64,000 nt of DNA from Bradyrhizobium genomosp. I (2014). Lineage in GTDB: Bacteria; Pseudomonadota; Alphaproteobacteria; Rhizobiales; Xanthobacteraceae. Every line of letters begins with the position of its first letter. The first letter of the stretch is position 1. Shown in pieces: positions 10,221 to 19,296 of the stretch. Location of the stretch: contig NZ_AJQE01000269.1 of the NCBI RefSeq assembly GCF_000261685.1, positions 1 through 64,000 on the forward strand. The letters run 5' to 3'. Position numbers and translations under genes: made by a program. The notes under the pieces were generated by a model that ran no database searches, had not been told where the DNA came from, and saw nothing but the letters and a program-made list of their open reading frames with translations.

Positions 10221-11321
10221 ATGACTATTAGCCTGCCGGACTTTCGCCGCAAATGGTCTTGTCGCGGCTATATGTCCGCTGGCGCGGCAATGGTTACCGC
10301 CGTGCTCGGGCTGTTGCTGGTGCCCGCCGAAAGGGCAGAGGCGCGAAAACTTGCTTGGCCGCTGGACATCTTTGGCATGACCGCACCACGACCGCGTGCG
10401 ACGGTTCATTCCACCAAGATCCCGTTACCGAGACCCCGCCCCGAAGAGGCCCCGAAAGCATCGAACGACGCCCCGCCGGAGGCAGAGGGACAGCCGTCTC
10501 CCGACCAGCCGGGCGCCGACAAGCCTGCCGAGGCCGCGTCGCCGCCTCAGAAACAGGCCTCAGCCTGCCGCCTCGCATTGACCGAGGACATTGCGATCGC
10601 GCCCTCAATTCCCGACATCCGCGGCCCCGGCGCCTGCGGCGGCGAGGATCTGGTGCGGCTGGAAGCCGTCGTGCTGCCGGACAAGCGCAAGGTGACGGTC
10701 AAGCCGGCGGCGGTCCTTCGCTGCACCATGGCGTCGGCGATCGCCGATTGGCTGCGCAAGGACATGGTGCCGCTTGCCACCAGCCTCGGCTCGCCCATCA
10801 GCGACCTCGATAATTTCGATTCGTTCGAGTGCCGCGGCCGCAACCGCGTTGCTGGCGCGATGCTGTCCGAGCACGGCAAGGCCAATGCCATCGACATCCG
10901 CGCCGTCAAGCTCGCCAATGGGCAGTCGATCGGCCTTACCGACCGCACCCTGTCGCGCGACCTGCGCGAGCGCGTGCTGCACTCCGTCTGCGCGCGCTTT
11001 TCCACCGTGCTCGGTCCGGGGTCGGACTGGTACCATGAGGATCACATCCATCTCGACCTGGCGCAGCGCCGCAACGGCTATCGGATCTGCCAGTGGAATG
11101 TCTGGGATCCTCTGCCGCAGGTCGCCCCGCTGCTGCCGGCCGAGCGCCCCGAGGAGGCGCCGCCACGCGAGGTCGCGGCCAGGCCCGAGGCGACGGAGGG
11201 AGAGGCAAAGGAAGGAGCTGGCGAGGAGGCGGTGGAGAAATCCCCTCCGCCCGCCGACAAACCGGCGTCCGATGGCGACAAACGCCAGCGGCACAAGCCG
11301 GCAACAAAAAAGCGCCGGTGA
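10221..11321 (+). CDS. Extensin-like C-terminal domain protein, exported
   Basis: The 366-aa protein has an N-terminal signal/anchor segment (about residues 17-36), a Pro/Ala/Glu-rich linker (about 55-115), an extensin-like C-terminal domain (about 115-300) and a charged Pro/Lys-rich tail. The domain carries SEHGKANAIDIRA and WYHEDHIHLDL, a His/Asp pattern of D-Ala-D-Ala metallopeptidase type, so a zinc-dependent cell-wall amidase or peptidase role is plausible but unproven. Two starts are possible: ATG 10221 and ATG 10272 at MSAGAAMV. I prefer the first because it puts basic residues ahead of the hydrophobic core. Confidence 0.85.
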   Translation: MTISLPDFRRKWSCRGYMSAGAAMVTAVLGLLLVPAERAEARKLAWPLDIFGMTAPRPRATVHSTKIPLPRPRPEEAPKASNDAPPEAEGQPSPDQPGADKPAEAASPPQKQASACRLALTEDIAIAPSIPDIRGPGACGGEDLVRLEAVVLPDKRKVTVKPAAVLRCTMASAIADWLRKDMVPLATSLGSPISDLDNFDSFECRGRNRVAGAMLSEHGKANAIDIRAVKLANGQSIGLTDRTLSRDLRERVLHSVCARFSTVLGPGSDWYHEDHIHLDLAQRRNGYRICQWNVWDPLPQVAPLLPAERPEEAPPREVAARPEATEGEAKEGAGEEAVEKSPPPADKPASDGDKRQRHKPATKKRR

Positions 11322-11375
11322 GACCGGCGCCTTTGGCTGTCAGGGATCAATTGGCTGTCAGGGATCAAGAGGCGA

Positions 11376-12062
11376 TCAGTAGCTGCCCGCCTGGCCGGTT
11401 TGGCTGTTGCCGAGCGCCAGTCGCGAGTTGTACGGGGAGTCGCCGTGCTTGGGCTCGAGCACCACGACGATGGTGCCGACCTTGACCCGGTTATAGAGGT
11501 CGATCGCGTCCTCGTTGGTCAGACGGATGCAGCCCGACGAGATCGAGGCGCCGATATATTCCGGCTGGTTGGTGCCGTGGATACGGAACAGCGTGTCCTT
11601 GCCGCCCGAATAGAGGTACATCGCGCGGGAGCCCATCGGATTGTCCGGACCGGGCGCGACATACGTCGGCACGCCCAGGCGCGAAATCTCACCGGGGGTG
11701 GGGTGCCAGGCCGGCCACTCGGTCATGCTGCCGACCTTGGCGATGCCCGACCAGGCCATGGCCTCTTCGCCGACGGTAATGCCGTAGCGGATCGCCTTGC
11801 CGCCATCCAGGACGTAGTAGAGGTAGTGGTTGTCGGAATCGACCACGATCGAGCCCGGCGATTCCTTGCGGTGGTATTCGACGATGGCACGGCGGAACGG
11901 CTCGGCGACCGGGGTGTTCTCGTACCGGACCTTGGCAAGCAGTTCCTTGTCCTTCGGCTTGAATGCCTTGGTGTCGGTCGCCTCGAAATGCGTGGCCTGC
12001 ATACAGCCCGACAACATCAGGCCAGCGGCCAAAATCCCAAACTTAACTTTCAGCGACGACAT
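11376..12062 (-). CDS. L,D-transpeptidase lipoprotein (YkuD domain)
   Basis: The 228-aa protein forms or edits 3-3 peptidoglycan cross-links, or attaches proteins to peptidoglycan, in the periplasm. A lipoprotein signal ends in LMLSGC (Cys about 20), followed by a YkuD domain with the conserved IHGTNQP and the catalytic Cys in SSGCIRLTN. The start at 12062 gives a proper lipoprotein signal; the frame is open to 12311 but with no export signal. It is convergent with the extensin-like gene, another wall-active protein. Confidence 0.94.
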   Translation of the reverse strand: MSSLKVKFGILAAGLMLSGCMQATHFEATDTKAFKPKDKELLAKVRYENTPVAEPFRRAIVEYHRKESPGSIVVDSDNHYLYYVLDGGKAIRYGITVGEEAMAWSGIAKVGSMTEWPAWHPTPGEISRLGVPTYVAPGPDNPMGSRAMYLYSGGKDTLFRIHGTNQPEYIGASISSGCIRLTNEDAIDLYNRVKVGTIVVVLEPKHGDSPYNSRLALGNSQTGQAGSY

Positions 12063-12401
12063 GGTTTGGTTCCAATCAAAACAATACCGTGCGGAAGGGC
12101 CTGAGCTCGAGCGCCCAAGTTCCTCGACTCCGTTGATCCCATTATCGTTGAAATCTGCCACAATTCCAGCGCTGAAGCCCTTTTCCCGCGCTGCAAGAGC
12201 CCAGCTGTGGCTTTTCTGCCGCAAATTTTGCGGTTTTGTGAGGTTTTTCTGGCAGCACGGGCCGGATTGTCGATTCCGCGCCACAGTTGAACCCCGGCGG
12301 GCGCCGCACATGCAAACGCTCCGTTAATGTTGTTGTCATCGTGAACCTGTCAGAATCGCGCTAAAGGCTGTCATTCTGTCGCAGGACCCTTGGAGCTGTT
12401 C

Positions 12402-13379
12402 ATGTTTTCCGTGTTTGTTCCCTCCGAGTCCGCGCTCAAGAAGGCTGTCATCGAGGATCTTGCGGCCGTGCCGGAAAACGCCGTCTGGATCGACCTCGTC
12501 AATCCGAGCGCGGCCGAGGACAAGGCGGTGGAGCGGCTCGCGGGCATCGCCATTCCGACCCGGGAAGACATGCAGGAGATCGAGATCTCCAGCCGCCTCT
12601 ATATCGAGAACGGCGCGCGCTACATGACCGCGACGCTGATGTGCCACTCCGATACCGACATGCCCCGAACCACGGCGGTGACCTTCATCCTCGGCGACCA
12701 CCGCTTGGTGACGGTACGCTACGACCAGCCGAAGCCGTTCGCCCTGGTCGAAGCCAAGCTCGCCCGCTCCTGTACGCCTTCCGTCACCGGCGAGATGGTG
12801 CTGATGGAACTGCTGGACGCGGTGATCGACCGCTGCGCCGATATTCTGGAGCGTTGCGGCACCGAGATCGATCAGGTCAGCCACGACATCTTCGAGCCTG
12901 AGAGCGAGCGCCACGGACACGCAAAGAGGTATTCCCAGATCCTGATCTCGATCGGCCGCAAGGGCGACTTGACCTCGAAGGTTCGCGAGAGCCTGGTGTC
13001 GATCGGTCGCGTCGTGACGTTTCTGTCGGCGGTGGTCGAGGGCGTGAAATGGTCGAAGGACATGCGCGAGCAGCTCAAGACCATGCAGCGCGACGTCGCC
13101 TCGCTGACCGACCACGCCTCCTATCTCTCCAACAAGATCACCTTCGTGCTCGATGCCATGCTCGGCGTCGTCAATCTCGAGCAGAACAACATCATCAAGC
13201 TGTTCTCGGTGATGGCCGTCGTCCTGATGCCGCCGACACTGATCGCTTCGGTCTACGGCATGAACTTCAAGGTCATGCCGGAACTCGAATGGGTGCACGG
13301 CTATCCGATGGCGCTGGTGATGATGCTGGCCGCCGCCATCGTCCCGTACTGGATCTTCAAGTGGAAGAAGTGGCTGTAG
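12402..13379 (+). CDS. corA: CorA family magnesium/cobalt transporter
   Basis: The 325-aa protein has a cytosolic alpha/beta N-terminal domain, a long helix and two C-terminal membrane helices. The YGMNF pore motif that defines CorA lies near residue 285, between the end of helix 1 and the periplasmic loop, and the protein ends in basic WKKWL. It forms pentameric Mg2+ channels in known members. TGGAG six nucleotides ahead of ATG 12402 decides the start; an in-frame TTG 12 nt upstream is the alternative. I see no M-box-like leader. Confidence 0.94.
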   Translation: MFSVFVPSESALKKAVIEDLAAVPENAVWIDLVNPSAAEDKAVERLAGIAIPTREDMQEIEISSRLYIENGARYMTATLMCHSDTDMPRTTAVTFILGDHRLVTVRYDQPKPFALVEAKLARSCTPSVTGEMVLMELLDAVIDRCADILERCGTEIDQVSHDIFEPESERHGHAKRYSQILISIGRKGDLTSKVRESLVSIGRVVTFLSAVVEGVKWSKDMREQLKTMQRDVASLTDHASYLSNKITFVLDAMLGVVNLEQNNIIKLFSVMAVVLMPPTLIASVYGMNFKVMPELEWVHGYPMALVMMLAAAIVPYWIFKWKKWL

Positions 13380-13584
13380 GGGCCATGCTCGAGCGAAGAT
13401 ACCTACCGAGACCTTACGCCGCTCGCAGAGACACGGCAGGACGTGTCGCAGAATAGATCGGGATTGAGGCGGCGCGGTGATGTCCGCACCGCGCCGCAAT
13501 TCCTCCGGTAAAATTTGAGCGGTGGGCTGAACGTTTGCGCGAAATTTGTCTGCGATAAGCAGTGCGTAGCCGCGAGGAACAGCC

Positions 13585-13803
13585 ATGGTTGAGAAACACA
13601 TAACGTCGCCCCGCAACGTCATCGATCTGGCGAACTATCGCCAGGCGATGACGAGCGGCAAGGCGCCGTCGATGTCGGCACGCATGTGCCGGCACTGTGG
13701 TGCTCCGCTGCTCGACGGTGAGAACGACGACGACTGCTCGACCGCATACAGCACGGCCGCTCCGCGGCCGCGCGAGAAGTCACGTCGGATTCGTCTCGAT
13801 TGA
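13585..13803 (+). CDS. Small CxxC protein, unknown function
   Basis: A 72-aa protein with GAGGAA ahead of its ATG. The middle reads MCRHCGAPLLDGENDDDCS, so a CxxC knuckle with a further Cys could bind zinc. The C-terminal third is basic. I do not recognise a named family. It stands alone between corA and a long gene-poor stretch. Confidence 0.6.
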   Translation: MVEKHITSPRNVIDLANYRQAMTSGKAPSMSARMCRHCGAPLLDGENDDDCSTAYSTAAPRPREKSRRIRLD

Positions 13804-14029
13804 GCAACGGAAGGCAAGGGCGATCCGGGCCTTGCGGCGGCGTTGTCTGGATCGCCTTGCTTCCCTTCTTCGTAGTCTTTTCCGGACAATCGGCTGTGAC
13901 ATCCGATTGGCAGGCGCGCTAAAGATTGGCTGAACCGCCCATCCAGCCAAAACAGAGCCTGTGTCGCGCCGCTGTCAACCCGTTCGCGCGAAAATATTCC
14001 ACTTTACCGAAATTCGGATTTGCCGTATG

Positions 14030-14540
14030 TGTTGCGCATCCCGGCTCATGCTTGAGGGGCGATCATGTGGTCGTCACGTTCGCGAGCCGGGCTTGCGGTG
14101 GACGCGGCAGCGTCGGCATGAGAGGTGCGGGCAGGGCGGGTAGTCCCCGTGAGCCCGAAACCGCGTGCGGATGAGCGGCGCTGTCAGGTTCGTCTCGTCT
14201 GTAAGTTTCCGGCTTCGTCGACGGGGTCGGGAAAACTGCGGCGAAATGGCGGGGCGCGCGTACGGCAAAACCGTGTGGTCCTGGCCGTCGTTGCTACGGT
14301 CAAGCCTTCGCGAAGGTGCGAGCGAGCCCGACCGGGCAGACTGCATCATCCAATTCGCGGGGCGAGGGAGGCCAGAAGGAACTCGGCTCCCGGGAGATCA
14401 CGGCATAAGCCGTCCGACCATCGCGCAGGGAAGGCCGAGTGATTGGCTGCACCTGTATGCTGCTGTGCGGTTTGTCCTGCGTGTGCTTTTCGCGCGGCGG
14501 ACCGCGGGTGCTGGTTGAGCACCCGGCCTTCCCTGCGCCC
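14030..14540 (+). other. Gene-free GC-rich element ending in a hairpin; candidate conserved non-coding sequence
   Basis: Between 13804 and 15000 I find no credible gene. The part from about 14030 to 14540 is GC-rich, gives overlapping low-complexity frames on both strands, and ends in an 8-bp hairpin. Its text is one I associate with spurious short hypothetical proteins repeated in many rhizobial genomes, which would suggest conserved DNA or RNA rather than protein. That recollection is not verified. The flanking 13804-14030 shows nothing I can name. Confidence 0.4.
14505..14525 (+). terminator. Hairpin at the end of the 14.0-14.5 kb element
   Basis: An 8-bp perfect stem CGGGTGCT/AGCACCCG closes a GGTTG loop. 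It is followed by GCCTTCCCTGCGCCCTCTT, pyrimidine-rich but not a clean T-run, so terminator function is tentative. Confidence 0.4.
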
Positions 14541-14659
14541 TCTTGATCGAGAGGGTGGAGCGACCAGGCAAAGCTCGGGCGAAATCAGCCGCGAGGCTGC
14601 AAAGGCATGTCTGCAAGTTGAGATGCAGTTGGAAGAACGATGCCGTTTCCTCATGCTCC

Positions 14660-14744
14660 GTCATTGCGAGCGTAGCGAAGCAATCCAGAATCTTTCCGGG
14701 GAGGGATTCTGGATTGCTTCGTCGCAAGGGCTCCTCGCAATGAC
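14660..14744. repeat. Palindromic repeat, GTCATTGCGAG family
   Basis: Long imperfect palindrome running from GTCATTGCGAG to CTCGCAATGAC. The inner arms GAAGCAATCCAGAATC and GATTCTGGATTGCTTC are perfect complements. This is a widespread alphaproteobacterial intergenic repeat type. Confidence 0.85.
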
Positions 14745-14775
14745 GATGTGAGAGAGTGTGCCTCACTCCATCCCC

Positions 14776-14920
14776 GTCATCCTGAGGTGCGCGCTCGGCG
14801 GCGCATCGCGCCGCGGAGCAAGCCTCGAAGGATGAACGGCCCGGCTGCATCGCGGCCGCGCATCCTTCGAGGCTTCGCTCGCGATGCGTCCGCATCGCAA
14901 GCTTCGCACCTCAGGATGAC
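14776..14920. repeat. Palindromic repeat, GTCATCCTGAGG family
   Basis: Begins GTCATCCTGAGGTGCG and ends CGCACCTCAGGATGAC. Inner arms include GCCTCGAAGGATG and CATCCTTCGAGGC. It follows the previous repeat by about 30 nt, forming a pair of unrelated palindromes downstream of the SDR gene. Confidence 0.85.
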
Positions 14921-15000
14921 GGAGCCGATACTACAATGACAACGCGGAGAGCGAAGTTGTCGCCATGGCTCCGTCACTGCCTGCAATTGACGCGAACGGC

Positions 15001-15759
15001 CTACACGTGCTGGCCGCCGTTGATGTGGATCTCCGCGCCGTTGACGTAAGAACTGGTGTCCGTGCACAGCACGTAGATGATCTTTGCCACTTCGTCGGGC
15101 GTGCCGAGGCGGTGCATCGGGATCTGCTGCTCGACGATCTTCTCGGTCCCCGGCGACAGGATCGAGGTGTCGATCTCGCCCGGTGCGATCGCGTTGACGC
15201 GCACGCCGACGCGGCCGAAATCGGAGGCCATCTCGCGCGTCAGCGCGGCGAGCGCGGCCTTCGAGGTGGCATAGGCGGCGCCCGCGAAGGGGTGCACGCG
15301 CGAGCCCGCGATCGAGGTGACATTCACCACCGAACCCTTGGCCGCCTTCAATTCCTCGATCAGCCCGCGTGCGATCATGATCGGCGCGAAGAAGTTGACG
15401 TGGAACACATGCGTCCAGGTGTCGAGATCGGTGTCGACCGAGCCGAGCCGCGAGCCGCCCGGGCCCTTCGGCGAGATCGCGGCGTTGTTGACCAGCGCAT
15501 GCAGCGTGCCGCCCTCCAGCCGGTTGCGGATCTCGGAGATCGCGCGCGCGGTGTCCTGGGGGTCGCCAAGGTCGACCTGGATGTGGTCCTCGGGCCCCGC
15601 GTCCCACGGGCAGTCCTCGGGGAAGGGATGCCGCGAGCAGGTGATGACGCGCCATCCCGCAGAGGAAAAGCGGATCACGGTGGCGTGGCCGATGCCGCGG
15701 CTTGCTCCGGTCAGGAGCAGCGTGCGGCGCGGCGCATTGGACGAATGCGGCATGGACAT
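15001..15759 (-). CDS. SDR family oxidoreductase
   Basis: A 252-aa classical short-chain dehydrogenase. The NAD(P)-binding glycine motif TGASRGIG is near residue 17, NNAA near 92, and the catalytic Tyr/Lys in YATSKAA near 160. The C terminus VNGAEIHINGGQHV is the usual substrate-side ending. The substrate is unknown. Two in-frame ATGs are close together, at 15759 and 15753; the latter has GAAAG at better spacing. The gene sits 45 nt downstream of pdxH on the same strand and may be cotranscribed with it. Confidence 0.9.
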   Translation of the reverse strand: MSMPHSSNAPRRTLLLTGASRGIGHATVIRFSSAGWRVITCSRHPFPEDCPWDAGPEDHIQVDLGDPQDTARAISEIRNRLEGGTLHALVNNAAISPKGPGGSRLGSVDTDLDTWTHVFHVNFFAPIMIARGLIEELKAAKGSVVNVTSIAGSRVHPFAGAAYATSKAALAALTREMASDFGRVGVRVNAIAPGEIDTSILSPGTEKIVEQQIPMHRLGTPDEVAKIIYVLCTDTSSYVNGAEIHINGGQHV

Positions 15760-15803
15760 CTTTCAGGTCGGCCCAAAGCTCGAGACAAGGTTCAAGGCAG
15801 GGA

Positions 15804-16445
15804 TCAAGGGTACATCCGCGTCTTGGACCACGGTTGGCTGGCCGCGTCACGGCGAAATTCGATCCGGTCGTGCAGGCGGAAGGGGCGGTCGTGCCAGAAT
15901 TCGATACGCGAAGGTGTGATGCGCCAGCCGCTCCAGCCCGGCGGCCGGGGCACTTCGCCGATGACGTATCTGGCCGCAACCTTGGCGATGGCCTGCTCGA
16001 AGGCGAAGCGACTCTCCAGCTCTTGCGACTGCTTGCTCGCCCAGGCGCCGATCTGGGCCTGCTTGGGCCGGGTGGCGAAATAGGCGTCGGCCTCGGCGTC
16101 GGTCACCGGCGTCACGCTGCCGCGAATGCGGACCTGACGGCGCAGCGATTTCCAGTGAAAAAGTAACGCTGCCTTGGGGTTTGCAGCGAGTTCGCGGCCC
16201 TTTTGGCTCGCGATGTGGCTGTAGAAGACGAAACCCTCGGTATCGAAGCCCTTCATCAGCACCATGCGCACATCGGGCAGCCCGTCAGGGCCGACGGTTG
16301 CGAGCGCCATGGCGTTCGGATCGTTCGGCTCGCTCTTGATCGCCTCGTTCAGCCAGGTTTCGAACAGCGCAAGAGGCTCGTCGGCGGCGGTGAAATCACC
16401 GGATGTTAAGGGTGTCTGGTGTTTCATCGAGGTCGTGTCGGTCAT
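15804..16445 (-). CDS. pdxH: Pyridoxamine 5'-phosphate oxidase
   Basis: The 213-aa FMN enzyme oxidises pyridoxamine or pyridoxine 5'-phosphate to PLP. Family motifs are [18 protein letters not shown], the FMN-contacting [16 protein letters not shown], and the C-terminal [28 protein letters not shown] block ending in W..TRMYP. Length is normal for the family. The gene is divergent from the surface-antigen gene upstream, with about 110 nt between starts. Confidence 0.97.
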   Translation of the reverse strand: MTDTTSMKHQTPLTSGDFTAADEPLALFETWLNEAIKSEPNDPNAMALATVGPDGLPDVRMVLMKGFDTEGFVFYSHIASQKGRELAANPKAALLFHWKSLRRQVRIRGSVTPVTDAEADAYFATRPKQAQIGAWASKQSQELESRFAFEQAIAKVAARYVIGEVPRPPGWSGWRITPSRIEFWHDRPFRLHDRIEFRRDAASQPWSKTRMYP

Positions 16446-16558
16446 GTCTGGAGTCCGAGTTGCGTCCCGCGGCCCAAAACGCGCTGTTGTCCGCTACCGC
16501 CCTATATAGGGCATGGGGACGCGTTGGCCTATCGGCGATCCGACCGTCCGGCTTTGTC

Positions 16559-16966
16559 ATGACGATGATTCTGATCGGGGTTGGCGCCGGGGGGTGCAGC
16601 TTTTCCCGCAGCGACAGCAGCGCCTACGCCAAGGCCGACGACAGCGACCTCACCGGCTCGATCGCGCGGCCGGCGAAGGATGCTCCCCCGACCGAGACCG
16701 ATCTCGCCTTCACCCGCAACGCGGCCTCCGACGTCCTGAGCAAAGGCGACAAGGATTCCAGCCAGCACTGGGAGAATCCGGAGACCGGCGCGCGCGGCTC
16801 GGTGACGCCGATCGCCCAGTCCTATGCGGCCGAGGACGGACGCAAATGCCGCGATTTCCTAGCGAGCTACGTCAACGGCAGCACCGAAAGCTGGCTCCAG
16901 GGCGCCGGCTGTCAAAGCAGCCGTGGCCGTTGGGAGATTCATACGCTAAAGCCGTGGCGGAGCTAG
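16559..16966 (+). CDS. RT0821/Lpp0805 family surface lipoprotein
   Basis: The 135-aa protein has a short lipoprotein-like signal with GAGGCSF (Cys about 14) and a C-terminal block characteristic of rickettsial-type 17-kDa surface antigens: HWENPETGARGSVTP, then CRDFLASY, then a final Cys. The glycine zipper of full 17-kDa antigens is absent. ATG 16559 is the only ATG near the signal; the signal is unusually short and lacks basic residues, so a non-standard upstream start is possible. Confidence 0.75.
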   Translation: MTMILIGVGAGGCSFSRSDSSAYAKADDSDLTGSIARPAKDAPPTETDLAFTRNAASDVLSKGDKDSSQHWENPETGARGSVTPIAQSYAAEDGRKCRDFLASYVNGSTESWLQGAGCQSSRGRWEIHTLKPWRS

Positions 16967-17075
16967 GTTCAACGTCGCGATCCTAGTTGCAAAAATGCCA
17001 CTCTCTTCCCACATGATCCGCAGGTGGGGCGGGGAGCCCTTTGAACAATTCGATTTCTTGAAGGAGACGTGACGA

Positions 17076-18041
17076 ATGCGCGACCCCTATGAGGTCTTGG
17101 GGGTGCCGCGGAGCGCCAGCGCTGCCGCGATCAAGAGCGCCTATCGCAAGCTGGCCAAGAAGCACCATCCGGACAGCAACAAGGGTGACCCCAAGTCGGC
17201 CGAGCGCTTCGCCGAGATCAACTCGGCCAACGAGATTCTCGGCGACGAGGACAAGCGCAAGCAGTTCGACCGTGGCGAGATCGATGCCGAAGGCAAGCCG
17301 CGCTTCCAGGGTTTTCCGGGCGGCGGGGGGCCGCGCGGCCGCGCGGGTCCCGGTGGGTTCGAAAGCTATACGTTCCGGAGCGGCGGTGCAGCTGGAGGCC
17401 CGGGCGGCGGAGCGTTCGAGGACATCCTCAACAGCATGTTCGGCGGCGGAATGCGCGGCGCGCGGCCCGGGGCCGGCGGCGGTGCCCAGTTCGAGTTCGA
17501 TACCGGCGGCATCGGGCTCGATCTCGACGTCAACGTCGCCATGTCCGTCTCGCTGGAGGAGTCGGTCAAGGGTGGCGAGAAGCGCGTCCGGCTGCCAACC
17601 GGCAAGGAGCTCAACGTCAAGATTCCGGCCGGCGTCGCCGAAGGCCAGCAGATTCGCCTACGGGGGCAGGGCGAGAGCGCGCAGGGCCATCCGCCCGGCG
17701 ATCTCCTGATCACCATCAACATCGCGCCGCACCCGTTCTTCAAGGTCGAGGGTGCCGACCTCAGGATCGACCTGCCGGTGACGCTCTATGAGGCGGTGCT
17801 CGGCGGCAAGGTCCGCGTGCCGACCCTCGGCAATGCCGTGGAGCTTTCGGTCCCGAAAAACACCTCCAGTGGCCGGACTTTCCGCCTCAAGGGGAAGGGC
17901 TTGCCGAAAGCTGGCGGAACCGGGGATCTCTTCGTCACCATCAGGATTATGCTACCGGACGGGAACGACGCCGAGCTTGAAGCATTGATGGAAAAGTGGC
18001 GGGACCTGCACCCCTACAATCCACGCAGCGGGCTCGGCTAG
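17076..18041 (+). CDS. DnaJ C-terminal domain chaperone (CbpA-like)
   Basis: The 321-aa co-chaperone has a J-domain at residues 1-65 with the HPD tripeptide in KKHHPDSNKG, a Gly/Phe-rich linker (about 75-150) and two beta-sandwich substrate-binding domains (about 155-315). The zinc-finger domain of true DnaJ is missing, so it is a CbpA/type II Hsp40 that would stimulate DnaK. AAGGAGA eight nucleotides upstream of ATG 17076 fixes the start. A palindrome follows the stop directly. Confidence 0.92.
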   Translation: MRDPYEVLGVPRSASAAAIKSAYRKLAKKHHPDSNKGDPKSAERFAEINSANEILGDEDKRKQFDRGEIDAEGKPRFQGFPGGGGPRGRAGPGGFESYTFRSGGAAGGPGGGAFEDILNSMFGGGMRGARPGAGGGAQFEFDTGGIGLDLDVNVAMSVSLEESVKGGEKRVRLPTGKELNVKIPAGVAEGQQIRLRGQGESAQGHPPGDLLITINIAPHPFFKVEGADLRIDLPVTLYEAVLGGKVRVPTLGNAVELSVPKNTSSGRTFRLKGKGLPKAGGTGDLFVTIRIMLPDGNDAELEALMEKWRDLHPYNPRSGLG

Positions 18042-18085
18042 CACGATCCGGAAAAGTGCACAGCGGTTTTCCGGAAAGATCGTGC
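18041..18085. repeat. Palindrome of the GATCCGGAAAA family
   Basis: GCACGATCCGGAAAA is followed after a short loop by TTTTCCGGAAAGATCGTGC, so nearly the whole element folds on itself. It begins at the last base of the DnaJ stop codon. The remaining gap up to 18419 holds an inverted repeat GCGGCCTCGA/TCGAGGCCGC (18241-18292) and no gene. Confidence 0.75.
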
Positions 18086-18419
18086 GCAAACAAGAGGGCG
18101 CTATCCGAGGCCGCCCTCGACGGTCGGAGCATTCCCATCCCGAAAGGATGATGCTCAGCTCGCGCCTGAAGCGCGCATTGCGCTTCGACGCTGACGTTTA
18201 TGACGTCCCGGCTGTCCGGCGGGGCAGCCGATAGAGAGGTGCGGCCTCGAGAGGGGGACCAGCGCGGTACCAAAAGCCCCAATCGAGGCCGCCCGCGTCG
18301 ATCGGCGGATCGAACGCAGCTCATTTTCGCGTGATCATCCGGTGCGATAATGAGACGCGTCGATGTCCTGATTCCAAATTTTCAATGACGGAATCTGGGC
18401 ACCGCGCTTATGCGGTTGC

Positions 18420-19190
18420 TCAGGTGCCGCTCTTCTCCACCTGGTCGTACACGGCCTGCGCCAGCCTCGTCAGCCGCTCGCGATCACCGCCGCCGCTGAC
18501 GACGTAGCCGACGCCGCGTTCGGCCCAGAACAGCGCTCCATCCTTGTCCGTCTTGGCGTAGCGCATCTGGGTCGCACCACTCTCGGTCTTGGCGGTGTAG
18601 ATCGTGTAGCGCTCACCCGAGGCGCCCTCATACATCAGGAACGACGCGGGACCATTCGGCCCCGGCAGGAGCCGGCCGCCGACGAGCTTCAGCCCGCTTG
18701 CCTCCAGGTTCGGCGCGAACACCGTCCAGCCGCAGCGCCGGGTCAGCCAGGCCTGGAGATGGTCACGCTCATTGCCGCCGACCTCGACGGGATGGCGGAC
18801 CTCGACGACATAGAGGCGGTGGGCATCGAGCGCGTCCGCCGTAAAACTCTGGAACGTGGACGGCGCGTTGGCGGCACCATGCGCGACCCAGCCAGCCGTG
18901 CCGCCGGCGACGAAAGCAACCAGCGTGGCCGCGACGGCGCCATAGAGCCATTGCCGCGGGCGGCGTTCCAGCCGCTCGAGCTCCAGCCGGGCCGGCACCG
19001 GCTCATGGGCGACGGCGTCGTAGCGCGCGTGCAGCATCTCGGCCATGGCGCGCCAGGACTGCACGCGCTCGCCCTCGTCGGGATGGGCGGCAAGCCAGGC
19101 CTCGACGTCGGCGCGGCGTTCCGCCGGCAGCTCGCCGTCGACATAGGCGTGCAGCTCGTCTTCGGTGATTGGAATGTTGCGGTCGTTCAT
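18420..19190 (-). CDS. Anti-sigma factor, transmembrane
   Basis: The 256-aa protein starts with a zinc-less anti-sigma N-terminal helical domain (ITEDELHAYVDGELPAERR at 8-26, then HPDEGERV), one membrane helix at about 82-104, and a periplasmic domain of about 150 residues. It should hold the ECF sigma factor encoded just upstream at the membrane until a signal arrives. The start codon is the first Met of the conserved N terminus. It lies 106 nt behind the sigma gene on the same strand. Confidence 0.85.
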   Translation of the reverse strand: MNDRNIPITEDELHAYVDGELPAERRADVEAWLAAHPDEGERVQSWRAMAEMLHARYDAVAHEPVPARLELERLERRPRQWLYGAVAATLVAFVAGGTAGWVAHGAANAPSTFQSFTADALDAHRLYVVEVRHPVEVGGNERDHLQAWLTRRCGWTVFAPNLEASGLKLVGGRLLPGPNGPASFLMYEGASGERYTIYTAKTESGATQMRYAKTDKDGALFWAERGVGYVVSGGGDRERLTRLAQAVYDQVEKSGT

Positions 19191-19296
19191 ATCGGTCGTC
19201 TCTGGCTCTGCGGCCCAAAAATCCTTCGTGGTTCAACGTCGCTCGCTTCACCGGCATGGTGCGGGCGGACAGCTCGCCATGAACTTCATCCTGCCA

